DNA of 64,000 bases from positions 1,798,001-1,862,000 of the forward strand of contig NC_082409.1 of the NCBI RefSeq assembly GCF_004011695.2, in the 5' to 3' direction. Positions 43,089-54,314 of the stretch are shown here, piece by piece. Positions within the stretch are counted from its first letter, which is position 1. Each line of letters opens with the position of its first letter. Source of the stretch: Ascochyta rabiei. Its lineage: Eukaryota; Ascomycota; Dothideomycetes; Pleosporales; Didymellaceae. Made by a program: the position numbers and the translations under genes. The notes beneath the pieces are model-generated. The model worked only from the letters and a program-made list of their open reading frames with translations. It was not told the DNA's origin and did not search any database.

Positions 43089-43725
43089 GGTGGTTGTAAT
43101 CGTATGTAGGAGTGAATGAGGACCATGAGGGGCAGAGGGCGAGGGAGAGAAGTCATACTGAGCCTTGACCTGGTGATCAGGCGCTGTGGCCGACGGACAT
43201 CTGGGCAAGCCGAAACCGCTGGTGCTCGTGCTGGACCCTTCTGATCTGCACCTGCCTAGGCGGGTTCAGGCTAGACTCGCAGATGGTGCATTCACTTTCA
43301 ACGTCGCGTTGCTCTCTCCCCACCTTGCAACCTGGTCACCCCACAACGTCGTGCGCTGGTCGCTTCCGGTCTGTCGTGTGTGGTTTGACATGCCCAGCGT
43401 CCCATGGATCCCCATGCTTCCCAGCCACCGTTGTCGACACTAGCAGACCACTAATTCCAGGGTCTGCCAGTCTCAATGCTTGGTAGTCTTTGATAGTGAT
43501 AACTAGCCTCGGGGTCTCGAGATGATATCTGCCTTACTCGCCGCACGGCTATCATCGAACCTCATCTTCAATTGTCCATGCGTTCCTGGCGAAGCCTGCA
43601 CACGCACGGCAAACACGGCAAACATGGAGCTTAGGTAAGGCAGAATCTCTGGGCGTGCGAACCCCAACTGCTACGCTCCGCAAGCATTCCAGTCGGCCCT
43701 TGTGAGCTTCATTCCCCAGCCACGA
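43089..43725. other. Divergent promoter region, ferroportin-like and AAA genes
   Basis: 637 bases between two divergent start codons. No gene is seen. Several GATA words occur (for example tagtgataac at about 43494 and gatgatatc at about 43521), which could matter for iron-responsive GATA factors, but none matches the full ATCWGATAA site. Confidence 0.4.
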
Positions 43726-45370
43726 ATGCCACGTTCTTTTCGAAGCCTGAGACGAGGTAGGTTGTTGCGATCTTCACCTCGTGGCAAGGTGCTAACGCTT
43801 GCTAGCATGGCTCGTTCTGCCACTCAGCACGCGCCCCGCCCGGTTCCAGTCCGCTTTGCTTCGCCAGCTCCCATCGACTGTCGAACGGCCGGCTGAGGAT
43901 CACCGCAAGCCCGATGAGGAGACGCACGATAAGCAGGAGCGAAGCAAATTCGCACGCAGCGTCCTCGAAGGCAGCACCGTGGCTCTCATCTCGCTGCTAG
44001 GTCTGGGTCTTGGCGGATATGCATACAGCGTGTTCTACAAGAGCACCGTTAGGAGGAAGATTGAGAATGCCTTCTCGACGGGCTACAGCTCGCAGGAACG
44101 CGTGGCGTTGGGCCGCATTGCCCACGGCACAGAGGCGGATAAAATGCAGGAAATCGTGGACAAGGAGTTCTGGGTGCCTCGAGACGATCAGGAAGCAGTC
44201 AACGATATCGTCAGCGGAAAGGCCAGAGGGAAATACTATCTCATAATCGGTGAGAGAGGCACTGGAAAGCGCGCCCTGTTACTCGAAGCTATGCGCAAGG
44301 TCAATGGCGACGGTGTAGCCATGCTGGAGGCACACAGCGAGCTGGAGGTCTTCCGAACGCGGCTTGGTAAGGCCATCGACTATGAGTTCCATGAGGACTA
44401 CATCGGAGGCTTGTTCAGCATCAGAGGACCGCGAGACAGCACCCCTCTGCTCGACATTGAACGAGCCTTGAACCAGCTGGAGAAGGTTGCCCTGTCGATG
44501 AGAAAGCGGCGTGGAAAGCCCCTTCTGATGGTCATCAACAACATCCATCTGTGCAAGGACGATGACCAGGGTCGCGATCTGATGGAGATACTACAACAGC
44601 GAGCGGAGATATGGTCGAGCACCGAACTGGTCACAGTCGTGTTTACCTCAGACGAGCACTGGACTCTGGAGCAACTGATCCCACACGCCACCAACATGCA
44701 CGTCATGAATGTCCGCGACATCCGAAAACACGTAGTGGTCGATGCGTTGAGGAAGTACCGTGCCAGGTACCACAACGAACACGTGCCTCAGAGCATCTTG
44801 GATGAGGTCTTTGCGAAGGTTGGCGGTCGGCTCATATTCCTCAACCAAGTCGCAAAATCGAACGACATGCTGCAGATATGCGCAAACATCAATCGACGCG
44901 AGAAGTCGTGGTTCCTCAATCAGTGCTGGATTCTCGGGGATTCAATGGACGACGATGTCGAAGAGCAACAGAAGTTCTGTGCCGCAGCCATCGTTCTTGC
45001 GCGAGCGCTTGTCACCCGGGAGAAGGAGCTCGCTGATCCAAACGGCGTTCTTCCTGAGATACCACTGCATGAAGCACGTCAGATCATCACTCGCGCCGAC
45101 TTCGTCAAACCCTTTGACCACATCAACGTCATCCATATCGATGCATGGGGCATGGTACGGGCTGATTCAGTGCCGATGCAGAATGCTTTCCGTGAGATCT
45201 GCAGCGAAGAGGGCTTCGAAGAGCATCTGAAGGCCACGCTGAACAGGCTTGATGAGTTGGAGAGCTTGGCAAGGACTAGAGAGGTGAGCTGGAGGGCTGC
45301 ACCGGACAGGAGCTGGGGCATTGTGCCCGTGCAGACGTACTGTGCGCAGATTTCGAATCCGAGAGCTTGA
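43726..45370 (+). CDS. Mitochondrial AAA-type ATPase with C-terminal winged helix
   Basis: A 31-base first exon (43726-43756) and a long second exon (43806-45370) join over a 49-base intron with a perfect GCTAAC branch point, giving 531 residues. The start MPRSFRSLRR followed by AWLVLPLS is a typical mitochondrial presequence. A membrane segment is at about 70-92 (VALISLLGLGLGGYAYSVFY). The ATPase domain has a Walker A GERGTGKRAL at about 155-164 and a Walker B-like LLMVINNIHLC. The C-terminal part (from about 370) is the winged-helix domain of fungal proteins of this type. Role is unknown; an inner-membrane ATPase is the best reading. An alternative unspliced start would lose the presequence and is less likely. 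Confidence 0.85.
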
Positions 45371-46380
45371 CAACAGCGAACAGGCAAGGCAGAATGGAAC
45401 CTTTCACAAAATTATCGTCTTCTCGATCATTTCCGACTTTCGTCTCCACTGCGCCTTACCGTCATTTCATTGTTTTCTTTGAAAAAACCACTACCAGCTA
45501 CCAAATCAGACTATTGGCTGCGGTTGTATGCGTTTGCGTGGCGCCCGCCAGGCTCGATAGACAGCTCAAGCTGTCCTGCAATCGGCGCATCGTCGGTAGG
45601 TTATAGTCAATCGCACACCATACGGCCTACCCTTACTGCGACGTCACGCCCAGTCGCTTCACGAGAGGACACGGACCGAGGTCGAGAGTATGGTACGACA
45701 CGTTTACTTCGTTGCTGTATGCTTTCTCAAGGTCCTGTAGCAGGCAATGCTTGGTTCCGCCGTCATCACATTGCCCTTGATAGTCATGAGGCAATTGACA
45801 TGCGGCTCACTCTGTTCCTTTTCAATCCTTACAAAGGAAAGCATCGATTGTGCGGGACACAGCAGTACCATTCCTGGTATCTGGCATTGGCGATGGCACC
45901 TGTTGGTCCTCCACGTCAATGTGGTCATCCGAAGTCTACCCGACACCTGCCGTGAGCCAAGTGCTCCGCCAGGAAACAAGTGGCTCGGCCTCAACATACT
46001 ACTGAGTTCTGCCGAGCATGCCAACGAGCTGCAATCGGGCCACACTACGTGTTCTAGATTTTCTGAAGACCCAAGGACGTTCTCTGGGGTAGTGTGGGGG
46101 GCACTTCTGGTATTGCGGAGGAAATTCTGGGGTAGCTTGGGTGTCTAGCCGCTTGGAGGTCTAGCCTTACACCAGTCGAGTCGTTGCCAGAGCGTCTTAG
46201 GCCATACTATCGGGACAAGAGACTCAGGTTGAGTACTTAGTCCTTGCCCAGGCTTGGGAAGCTGTACGGGGCTTTGGCATGGCAGCTGAAGGAGATCTAT
46301 AAGGAGCTCAGAGCGGCTTGCTCCATGAATCGCAAGTAGTGCATGCTAGGCTACCTTGCTTTCTCACACAACTCTTATCC
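45371..46380. other. Intergenic, no gene called
   Basis: About 1 kb with overlapping frames on both strands at 45470-46148 and no motif. It would have contained the promoter of the broken MFS gene that follows. Confidence 0.35.
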
Positions 46381-48020
46381 ATGACTTCTATCGATCATGC
46401 TCACCCGCGACGCACGACAAGCCCCCTCAAAGCCATCGACAACGTAAAGAGCTACATGACATGTGCAACCCGCATCGAACGCACCGAAACAAATGATCAC
46501 GATGTTTGGAAGCAAAGTTGGATGAGTCTGGTGCTCGAAGTAAGACGAACCCCGCGGAGATCGATCTGGTGAAGAAGCTCGACCGTATTATTCTCGTGAG
46601 TGCCTCGAAGCCTAGCAATACGCCTCCAATCGCTGACCCAAGTCATGGTAGCCAATGCTCTGGATCATGTACTTGTAAGATTCGACATTCTTCCGTCGTG
46701 CACTGGAGAGACGCTGATCCACTTATGCTGCAGATTCAACTTCCTTGATCGTAATGCGCTCGTCAATGCCAAACTCAACTCGCTGGACAAAGACTTGAAC
46801 CTTGCTGGCACCCAGTACAATAAGCTCATCTCTATCTTGTTCGTTGGGTATATCGCAGGACAAATACCCTCGAATATGGTACTCAGCCGTGTCAGGCCGT
46901 CGTGGTATCTGGGTGGTGCGTTTGGTCCAGCTCTGGCCCAGTCGAAGCTATCATGACCAGGCCTCTGTATGTTATGGTCAAATATCTGTCTTTTGACCTT
47001 CTTTGCCAATGACTTTGGAAGCATGTTGGCGTGTCGCTTCTTGCTCGGCGTGACTGAGAATCCTGTGAGAACCACAAGTACACATTTGATGAGTTAAAGA
47101 CGCTCTAGCTGACAGGAGTTATTGTTCTACCCAGGCGCTCTCTTCCTCTTGCTGCTCTGCTACATCAAGAAAAAGATTACGACTAGAATAGCTATCTTCA
47201 TACTGACAATATGATTGCTTCCAGTTTCGCTGGTCTTATCGCGACCGGTGACATCATCCTCGCACTTCTCGCCTTCTTTCTGCTGCCCGATCATCCTCCC
47301 CAAACCCGCTGGCTCAGTGCCGAGGAGCGACAACAGCTCATGAGCGTATTGCAGCCGACACCACGCAGCAAGAGGAAGCCACCAACGTATGGGTCGGTCT
47401 ACGGCAAGCTCTCGCCGACTGGCGAACCTGGATCTTCTGCCTGATGTACAACACACACAAATCCTCATTCAGCTTCCAGAGCTTCCTGCCCACTGTAGTA
47501 CGAGAGATCGGATATAAAACAACGACAACACTCGCCCTGACGTGCCCGCCCTATTTCCCTGCTGCAATCATGGCAGTCGTCATGTCGAACACTTCGGGCC
47601 GCTACAACGAGCGAACCTGGCACATCGCCGTGTTCAAGGGCATCACAATCCCGGGCTTCATCATCCCTGCCGTCGCAAACAACATTGCGGCCCGCATGGT
47701 CGCTATCTTCATCTCCGTCACCTTTTCCTTCGGCATCAACAAAATCATGCTTGGCTGAGTCGCGGCGACGCTGGGCCAGACGCCGGAGAAGAAGGCTGTC
47801 GCACTGGCTCTGTGCAACTCGTTGGGCAACATGTCGAGTGTTTACACGCCGTACTTATGGTCGTCTACTGACAACCCACGGTTCCTCAAGGGGTGGATGG
47901 CGAGTATTTCGTTCTGTCGTCGCTGTTTTGTCCGTGTGGGTTATGCGTTTGAGTCTGCAGCAGCACAATAAGAAGCTCAGGCGGGACCAGCCCGATGCTA
48001 CAGTGTTCTGTATTTGTTAA
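46381..48020 (+). pseudogene. Dead Dal5-like MFS permease
   Basis: All parts of a Dal5-like permease are present in order, in shifting frames. The N-terminal ATG at 46381 runs to NDHDVWK (about 46513); then a shift leads to AKLDESGARSKTNPAEIDLV and KKLDRIIL, then PMLWIMYL, then FNFLDRNALVNAKLN and QIPSNMVLSRVRPSWYLG (about 46737-46916). Next is LTFFANDFGSMLACRFLLGV (about 46996), FYPGALFLLLL, NMIASSFAGLIATGD joined straight to LAFFLLPDHPPQTRW, with the intervening 25-30 residues missing. Another shift follows, then DWRTWIFCLMYNTH and SGRYNERTWHIAVFKG. An in-frame TGA (47756-47758) stands where family members have Trp (MLGW), and a last shift precedes VWVMRLSLQQHNKKLRR. Normal introns explain only some joins. 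Several independent lesions make it a pseudogene. Confidence 0.9.
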
Positions 48021-48218
48021 GTATATTGGGTGTAAGCGATGCAGACACGACAGGGCATTTCATCTTGAGGTAATAAGGCATGCACATGACATTACTGCAA
48101 GTGCATCTGGCATTCATACGTATGGTCCCACGCTCTTCAAATACCCATTATTACTTTCACGCCCAACACAAAATCCCTTGTCCCTTTCCCAACAGAGCGC
48201 ATACTCTCGACCGCAACC

Positions 48219-48911
48219 TCAGCGAAAAACCTGTACATCCGTCCTCCGGCTCCTTACCCCGACCCCCTTCTTCTGTACCTTCCATCCACCAGTAACCCCG
48301 CGCTTGATAAACACCCCTCTACGCAAAGTCAGCAACTACTAATACAATACACGTATCCTTCTCTGATACCAGCCATACTCACAGTAACACCAGCGACGGC
48401 AGCGTACCAAGCACCTTCCACCCCGCATAACCCCCTAGCAGTGTGTACAGCCACTCGAAGTTCGACTTCTGCAGGCCGCCATCTCTAGCCATCGCAAGTG
48501 GCGAGAGAGTGTGCGGAGCAAGCGCCGTGTACGCTGCGCCAGCTCTCTTGAAGACGTTGTGCCGGAGGGCGAGCAGGGTTGGCGCGACGGTGAAGGTAAT
48601 CAGGCCGGTGAGGATGAGCGGGTGAATTACGAGTGCGATGAAAAGGCTGGATGGGGTTAACAAAAAGTCTCTACCAGCTGGAGGTTTGTCGCTGTGAGAT
48701 GGGTTCGAAGGTTTGTTTGAGGAGGTGACTGGTGGTGGTGAGAAGAGGTGAGCGGGGGACAGGAAGCGTACAGGAACGCGCCGAACAGGATCTTGTTCAT
48801 CGGTCGCATGTTTTTCTGTAGGCGCCAGTACACGAACGGTAGTGCTATTGCGCCGGCTTGGAGGAGTACAATGACGGCGCAGAGCGGGATGAGGAGTTTG
48901 AGGGACGGCAT
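48219..48911 (-). CDS. Small membrane protein, unrecognised
   Basis: Three exons (48772-48911, 48383-48646, 48219-48318) with introns of 125 and 64 bases give 167 residues. Intron 1 ends with a TTAAC branch and CCAG; intron 2 has CTGAC nine bases before its TAG. Exon 1 encodes a hydrophobic start (MPSLKLLIPLCAVIVLLQAG), then YWRLQKNMRPMNKILFGAF. Exon 2 has two more hydrophobic segments (LFIALVIHPLILTGLITFTV and WLYTLLGGYAGWKVLGTL) with an ALRHNVFKRAG loop between them. The last exon is short and basic. I do not recognise the family; three or four membrane spans and a secretory or organelle membrane are inferred. If intron 2 is not spliced the protein ends at 48379 instead, losing 32 residues. 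Confidence 0.65.
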
Positions 48912-49478
48912 GGTGGAGTGTGCGGGTGTGAGAGGGTGTGCAGTGCAACACAGCGATTCAATGGAGGTGTTCAAAAGGTAGCTGTTCAGACAAATTCGGA
49001 GGTTGAGTGCTTCCGTACGGTATCGCGGTCGCGTTCTGTGTTGTATATCCACACACAGATGTTGCTGCCTTGCACGTTTGGCTTGCGCTTTGTACACGGT
49101 TGGCTTGCGCTTTGTACACGGTGTCCTGGACGTTGTTCATCATCCTAAACCTGTGCTCTTTTGCTAAGTTGGAGTTGGAACAGTCATATCTGAGTGAGTG
49201 TTTAGTGGATCTGGCGCATTTGTGGTTGCCTGGTGTGGATGCCGCACGGTTCATTACGACGTTGAACTTCCATTCCAATCGAGCGACTTCGACATCACAC
49301 GTTGCAAGACGGCATAGTGATTGCGTTGTGACGGTTCGGCATTTGACCCTTTAGCGCTTTATGCTTGGTAGTCGAACGTTAATAGGGTGGCGAACAGATG
49401 CACTTTACAGCATTATGCCTGCGAATTAAGACCAACCTCCGCATCTGCAAATGCTTGCCCTTGTCTCTCAAACAAGAC
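48912..49478. other. Intergenic with a 22-bp tandem duplication
   Basis: 567 bases with no gene. At about 49078-49121 the word ttggcttgcgctttgtacacgg occurs twice in tandem, exact or nearly so. It lies upstream of the small membrane protein gene and downstream of the PP2C gene. Confidence 0.5.
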
Positions 49479-51281
49479 CTACCAGAACGTCCACCAACTC
49501 TTTCTCTCGCCAATCGCTCCCCGCGACGCAGCCTGCTTTGCCACTCCCTCTTTCTCCAACTTATCAAAGAAGACGACCATGATGGTGGTGTCGTCGACAG
49601 CGTAGCGGCCCATCGGTGGCGGCACGCTCAACACACCCATAAACAAGCCCCTTCGGGTTCCACCCATGGCGTTTCGCGCAAGGCAAACAGCTGCATTTTC
49701 GTCCTCGATCGCAAAGTATTCCGGTGTAGCCTTCCAGTCCACCTGCTCGCCTGTCTCGGCGTTGTAGGTGAACCCAGGATCCTCAATCATCGGATTGCCA
49801 AACTGGGCTGGGTTGGCCTGCAATTTAGGATCGTTCCTAACCTCGCCATTCCCGCGCTCCTTCGCTTCTAACCAGCGCTCCACACACTCCACGGCGTGCT
49901 CAGACGAGATTCGATCCCAAAGGCCGTCGGATGCCATGATCATGAAATCGCTCTTCTGGCGCACATCGTCCTTTTCTACTCTTACAATCTGAGTCTCTGT
50001 AATTTCCGGTTCAGCAGTCATGTATGGCGGCGTCTTTGAGTTGGGCCGTGGTGAAGACCCCCAGAACTTCGCCTGTACGGTTTTGATAAACTCGTTGTCC
50101 CATTTCCATCTATGGTCTCCAAAGGCACGAGTTATGGCTATGCCCATTAGGCGACCAGATTTTGGATCGATAATATCAGGTTCATCCGGATGTGCTTCTG
50201 CCAGGCGCTTGACTTCAGCTTCATTAAAGCCAGTCTGGTCTTCGGAGAGCGCGATGGTAGTGTACGATTGAGTTGAGGCATCCCAGCGGCCGAGAACGGC
50301 GCGAGAGTCGCCTGTGCAGGCTACTCGTAGCGTAGAATTCTCAGGATCGAAAGCAGCGAGAAGCGCGCAGGAGCCAGAGAATGCGGGAGTTAGGGCGGCG
50401 ATGGCGGCAGCGTTTGCTGCAGGGAACCAGTTTGCTGCTGTGCGGGCTGAGTCGAGAATTTGTTGGTCGATTCGGAGGAAGGTGTTTTTGATGGTTGATT
50501 CGATCTCGAAGGGCGATGAGTAAGAAGGAAGGGTTAGCAGGGCACTGGACAAGGACGGGATGAGCGTCCATTGTAAGTAAAACGCCGTGTGTCTTCCGGC
50601 ATGTCCGTCCATTATGGACCAGTAATTCCAGGGCTGGGAGCCAGGGCCGGGGGAGGTGCCAAAGGAGAAGTAGTCTTCGCAAGGTTCATTGCTCTTGAAT
50701 CGACAGCCGTGCGTGACGGGAATGCTCTCTTCTACCGCGTCTTTCTCCGTCATTTTCCATCCGCCCGCTAATTTGTCAAAATGCTCGCTGAAGAATTGAG
50801 CCACTTGCGGGTTCTTCAAGGGTTGACTAGGGTCCGGGATGTGATGTTGTAGAAAGTGGTCCAACTCTTCCTTGTTTGCAAAAAATTGCAGAGGTGTAGC
50901 TTGGTTCTGGTCTTGTTCGAAGCTGTTCATCACATCGTCGGTCCAGTCAAGGTCTCGGACGTCGACGAAGTAGTATGCCAAACCAGTGAGAAGAACCAGG
51001 AACGCAAATGTTTTTTTAGGGAAGGCAGATTGCAATATCGTCTTGCCTGATACATATCGATACCCTTTGTGTATTCTCGCTGTTTCCTGGGGGCTTCGAT
51101 GTCGGATTGTCGAAGGAGAATGTGCGGCACGTGATTGCAGGTTCACGTTCGCGACGCGATTTGTAGCCCGAAGGTGTGCGCGGCAACTTCCTGTTGCCAG
51201 AGAGCTACGAGCTTGACTCGCAAATTGGGCTGCCGACGAGCAGCGCAGCCCTGTAGAACCACCTATCCGTAATGCTAACAT
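49479..51281 (-). CDS. Mitochondrial PP2C protein phosphatase (Ptc5-like)
   Basis: Single exon, 600 residues. The N-terminus is basic and Ser/Arg-rich (MLALRIGGSTGLRCSS), fitting a mitochondrial presequence, followed by a membrane segment at about 92-107 (TFAFLVLLTGLAYYFV). The PP2C domain runs from about 185 on: CEDYFSFG, IMDGHAGRHTA (metal-binding Asp), FSGSCALLAAFD, VACTGDSRAVLG, MGIAITRAFGDHRWKW, MIMASDGLWDRISSEH and DDTTIMVVFFD, so the metal-binding Asp residues are all present. This matches the pyruvate dehydrogenase phosphatase branch (yeast Ptc5). Known members reactivate pyruvate dehydrogenase by removing phosphate from E1-alpha. The start is the first ATG of the frame. Confidence 0.93.
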   Translation of the reverse strand: MLALRIGGSTGLRCSSAAQFASQARSSLATGSCRAHLRATNRVANVNLQSRAAHSPSTIRHRSPQETARIHKGYRYVSGKTILQSAFPKKTFAFLVLLTGLAYYFVDVRDLDWTDDVMNSFEQDQNQATPLQFFANKEELDHFLQHHIPDPSQPLKNPQVAQFFSEHFDKLAGGWKMTEKDAVEESIPVTHGCRFKSNEPCEDYFSFGTSPGPGSQPWNYWSIMDGHAGRHTAFYLQWTLIPSLSSALLTLPSYSSPFEIESTIKNTFLRIDQQILDSARTAANWFPAANAAAIAALTPAFSGSCALLAAFDPENSTLRVACTGDSRAVLGRWDASTQSYTTIALSEDQTGFNEAEVKRLAEAHPDEPDIIDPKSGRLMGIAITRAFGDHRWKWDNEFIKTVQAKFWGSSPRPNSKTPPYMTAEPEITETQIVRVEKDDVRQKSDFMIMASDGLWDRISSEHAVECVERWLEAKERGNGEVRNDPKLQANPAQFGNPMIEDPGFTYNAETGEQVDWKATPEYFAIEDENAAVCLARNAMGGTRRGLFMGVLSVPPPMGRYAVDDTTIMVVFFDKLEKEGVAKQAASRGAIGERKSWWTFW

Positions 51282-52305
51282 TGATGGCTTGTGATGGTTT
51301 AGGGACAGATCTTGAGATGCTTTGCGAAAAGGAAAGGTGCCGAGCTTGGGCCAATCACAATCGGGCTCGTCCCGTGACGTGATTTGTCAGGGTCGCTTAC
51401 GTCGACGTTCCCTGCTTTTATTCATTACACACTCTATGCTCCTCTGTAAGTCACTGCAATGCGTACAATGAACAACTCACAAGCCTATCATACGACTTCG
51501 AACACGCTTCTTGCTCCAGTCCTCAGGCCGCACCAACAAAAGATGAGACCGATCTTGTTCGCGACTCATGGGCTGGTTCCATGATGCACAGAAAGCATCA
51601 TGTTGCAATTGAGAACGCTCCCAAAATGAATATGCTCGATGCTTTCAACCGCAAAGTTTAAGTAGTTGATTTCGAAATGACTACGAGTAATAAGTATATT
51701 TGAGCGTGGTTGTGAGATAACCGCGGGTGTTCTACTGAAACCAGCGACGCAGCATTAACGACGGTCAAGGCTGAGTTTCTGCCTGAGTCGCAGCCTTTGG
51801 CACTCAGGGCCCATGAAAAGAGCCTTATGCCTTACACGAAAAAAGCCTATCTGTCAAATGTGCGCTCTTTGGATGCATCGCCATGCGGTGGCTAGTCAAA
51901 AGGAGACGACGCACGCGAAATACCCTCTCATCATCAGGCACGATCTAAACTTATTCAGATATTCTATGTACACGATGTATCCACTATCAGCGGCTGTACC
52001 ACGGGTGTTCGTCTAAGATAGCCCTATGAAGAATAGCCGCGGCCTTACAGCCACACACTTTCCCAATGCAGTCACCGCAGGTGATGAGCTCCGCCTCACA
52101 ACTTTTCTTCGGATTGATCGACCACATCAGGCTGAAGAGTATGTCACAGTATATAAGACAATGTAGATACAGTGACTTCCTAATCATCCACAACCAACAG
52201 AACTTCTCTCTTCACCTCTGCATCATCAACGTCTCTTATCCTTACTTTTCCAAGTCTGCACTTCCTCGGCGACCCTGCCTCCCAATACTGCCCAAGGCTT
52301 CCAAG
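51282..52305. other. Divergent intergenic region
   Basis: About 1 kb between the PP2C start (minus) and the small Gly-rich protein (plus). No gene is called. The frame of the Gly-rich protein is open upstream from 52066, but the ATG at 52306 is preferred for its lipidation motif. Confidence 0.4.
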
Positions 52306-52716
52306 ATGGGATGCTTCTGCTTCGGCAAGAAGTCTAGAACAGAGAACAAGACCAAACAGCCTGGGCTTCCGCCTGTCCTGGTCGTCCCACAACTTCCTGC
52401 GGCTTCAACATCATCAATTGCTTCGAGAAAACCAATGCCTTGCGAGGACCCTCTCAGTCACGTTGACCAGCCACAAGAAACTGTTCCTGTGCCTCTACTT
52501 AAGGTTAATCCACCGAAGACCCAATGGGGTAGCGGAGGTAGTGGTGGCCACGTCGACCCTTCGCCAATCCGTTATTACGGCTACAGCGGTGGAGGTGGTA
52601 GTAGTGCTGGATATGGCGGTAGCGGGGGTGGCGGATGCAGTGGAGGAGATGGGGGTGGAGGAGGCGGTGGAGGAGGCGGTGGAGGAGGCGGTGGAGGAGG
52701 CGGTGGATGTGATTAA
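52306..52716 (+). CDS. Small protein with MGCFCF N-terminus and Gly-rich tail
   Basis: 136 residues. The start MGCFCFGKKSRTENK has Gly2 and Cys3/Cys5 followed by a basic patch, a classical dual lipidation motif (N-myristoylation plus palmitoylation) that would anchor the protein to the plasma membrane. The middle is Pro/Ser-rich (PPVLVVPQLP, then VPVPLLKVNPPKTQWGSGG). The last 55 residues are Gly with Ser and Tyr, ending in a run of Gly and a final Cys-Asp. The tail is encoded by a 12-base tandem repeat. I do not recognise a family. The in-frame ATG at 52066 would add 80 residues and hide the motif, so I prefer the later start; transcript data would decide. Confidence 0.55.
   Translation: MGCFCFGKKSRTENKTKQPGLPPVLVVPQLPAASTSSIASRKPMPCEDPLSHVDQPQETVPVPLLKVNPPKTQWGSGGSGGHVDPSPIRYYGYSGGGGSSAGYGGSGGGGCSGGDGGGGGGGGGGGGGGGGGGGCD
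52654..52701 (+). repeat. 12-bp coding minisatellite (Gly-Gly-Gly-Gly)
   Basis: Four perfect copies of GGTGGAGGAGGC, in frame within the Gly-rich tail of the small MGCFCF protein. Being a multiple of three, copy-number change would only lengthen or shorten the Gly run. Confidence 0.9.
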
Positions 52717-52854
52717 GCCCTTGGACTAAAGAGCCGCCAAGCCGCTCGAACAGAGGTGTGGCCATCAACGTAGATAGGCGGCAATGGACCATTTATCTGA
52801 CGAGACTGAGCGAGCGTCGTCGAGACATCTCATTTCTGTGGTATGTATCCATAT

Positions 52855-54314
52855 TCAAAATGCCAGCTCCGGTCCATCGCCCTCGCTGGCTGGCCACACT
52901 TTCCCTGCATCTTCAATGCCCAGATATACCAGATAGGACAGATTCCTCAAGGGCCCTTGCTCAAAAGCATCGATACTCGTTTCTGCCCACTCCATTTCCA
53001 AATCTTGGGTCTGACTCTTACTTCTGACCAGACTTTCCTTCAACATCCCCGGCTGATTCCAATTCGTCCCGGGCGTACAATGGACTCCCCACTCGCCATC
53101 CAACCAAACGTACTGGCCTGGCGTGTACCATGGAAAATCTGTAGGGGGTCGCGGGATCCGGTAGTGCTGATCGTAATGACAAGGGATGCAGTCCAAACTG
53201 ATTGTGTTGATACTCCTCCCCGGGAGATCTCGGCTTCGAGACGCTTGAGGCGTTCGGATGAGAGACAGCGCTTGCGCAATGAGAACTCAAACTTCGCAAT
53301 GTATTCGCGCTCAATCTCGACTTGATGTGTGCTTCGGGTGTTCCAAGCCTCCCAGATGGAATCGCGAACGGAGTTGTTGGTGGCGTCATCTGCTTGAGAC
53401 GGGGATAAGCACCATTGTCTAAGGAATGGCGCGGTGCCAATATGCAGAATGAACCAATTCAGCCATGAGCAGCCTTGCGCTATATCACCGATCATGCTTG
53501 GCCAGTTTGGATGGGAAATAGAAGCGGGTGACCAGCCGTCCGTAGAATCCCATCTGATTGTCTCTGGCTTGCCGTAAGGTCGAAAAGCATGCAGTAGCAG
53601 CCGCCAGAGATAGACATAGTCGAGGAGGTCTTGATCTGATAAGAGCTTTAGGTATGCCAGCCTTTGTCTTAGAATGATAGACTCTTTACGACGGATTTCT
53701 GCGATAGGATCTTTCCAAACTTCCTTCTCTCCAGCGGGACTGCAATGTGAGTCGCGGCGCTGTCTAGATTCAAAGAGATGTCTCATTCCGTGTTCTGTAC
53801 AGCTTGCGTATGGACACGAGACGACTTGCCAGATGCGACTGGTTCGTACACCACCGCTGACCTTTCTGAACGCACTGGGTCTTATGGGCTCGCTATCGCT
53901 GCTAGAGTAGACCCTGGTCGAGATCAAATGGAAGGACCTCAGGATGCGCCATCCGTTTGTGAGCCGCTGTCGCCAATACGCCGCTTCTGTGCAGACACTT
54001 TCGCTGGGTATGCCGTACGGAAAGCCCGAGTTGACATACGGGTGACGACGAAGTTTGTCTTTGTCAAGCGTGATACTGGCTAGCTGAGCTGGGATGAGAT
54101 TGCGCAACCAGTGTAAAGTGTATCCATCCTTAGGCGGCGTGAGAAGTAAGTCGCAGTCGGGAAACGAAGTGTGTGCAGAAAGCGGCGCGATGGTCTTGAT
54201 GTATGCTTGGATAGCCGCGCAAAATGAGGTACAAGTCAGTCGCAAGGCAAAGAGCGTCTCAATATTGCAGCTGGAAAAGATAAGGATTAGGATATCGTCG
54301 GGAAGATCGTGCAT
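52855..54314 (-). CDS. F-box protein, frame broken once
   Basis: The frame opens at MHDLPDDILILIFSSCNIET (ATG at 54314), an F-box directly at the N-terminus (about residues 1-45, with FALRLTCTSFCAAIQ and YIKTIAP). It continues with HWLRNLIPAQLASITLDKD, a family block of fungal F-box proteins. This frame ends at 53040. However, from about 53220 down to 52855 the -1 frame reads like true protein: DCIPCHYDQHYRIPRPPTDF, then WYTPGQYVWLDGEWGVHC, ending EGDGPELAF. The switch falls at a C-run on the plus strand (53218-53221, GGGG in the transcript), where one extra G would join both halves. No GT-AG intron fits. I therefore span both frames; the full protein would be about 486 residues. F-box proteins act as SCF ubiquitin-ligase substrate receptors. 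It may be a pseudogene or carry a base error. Confidence 0.65.
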
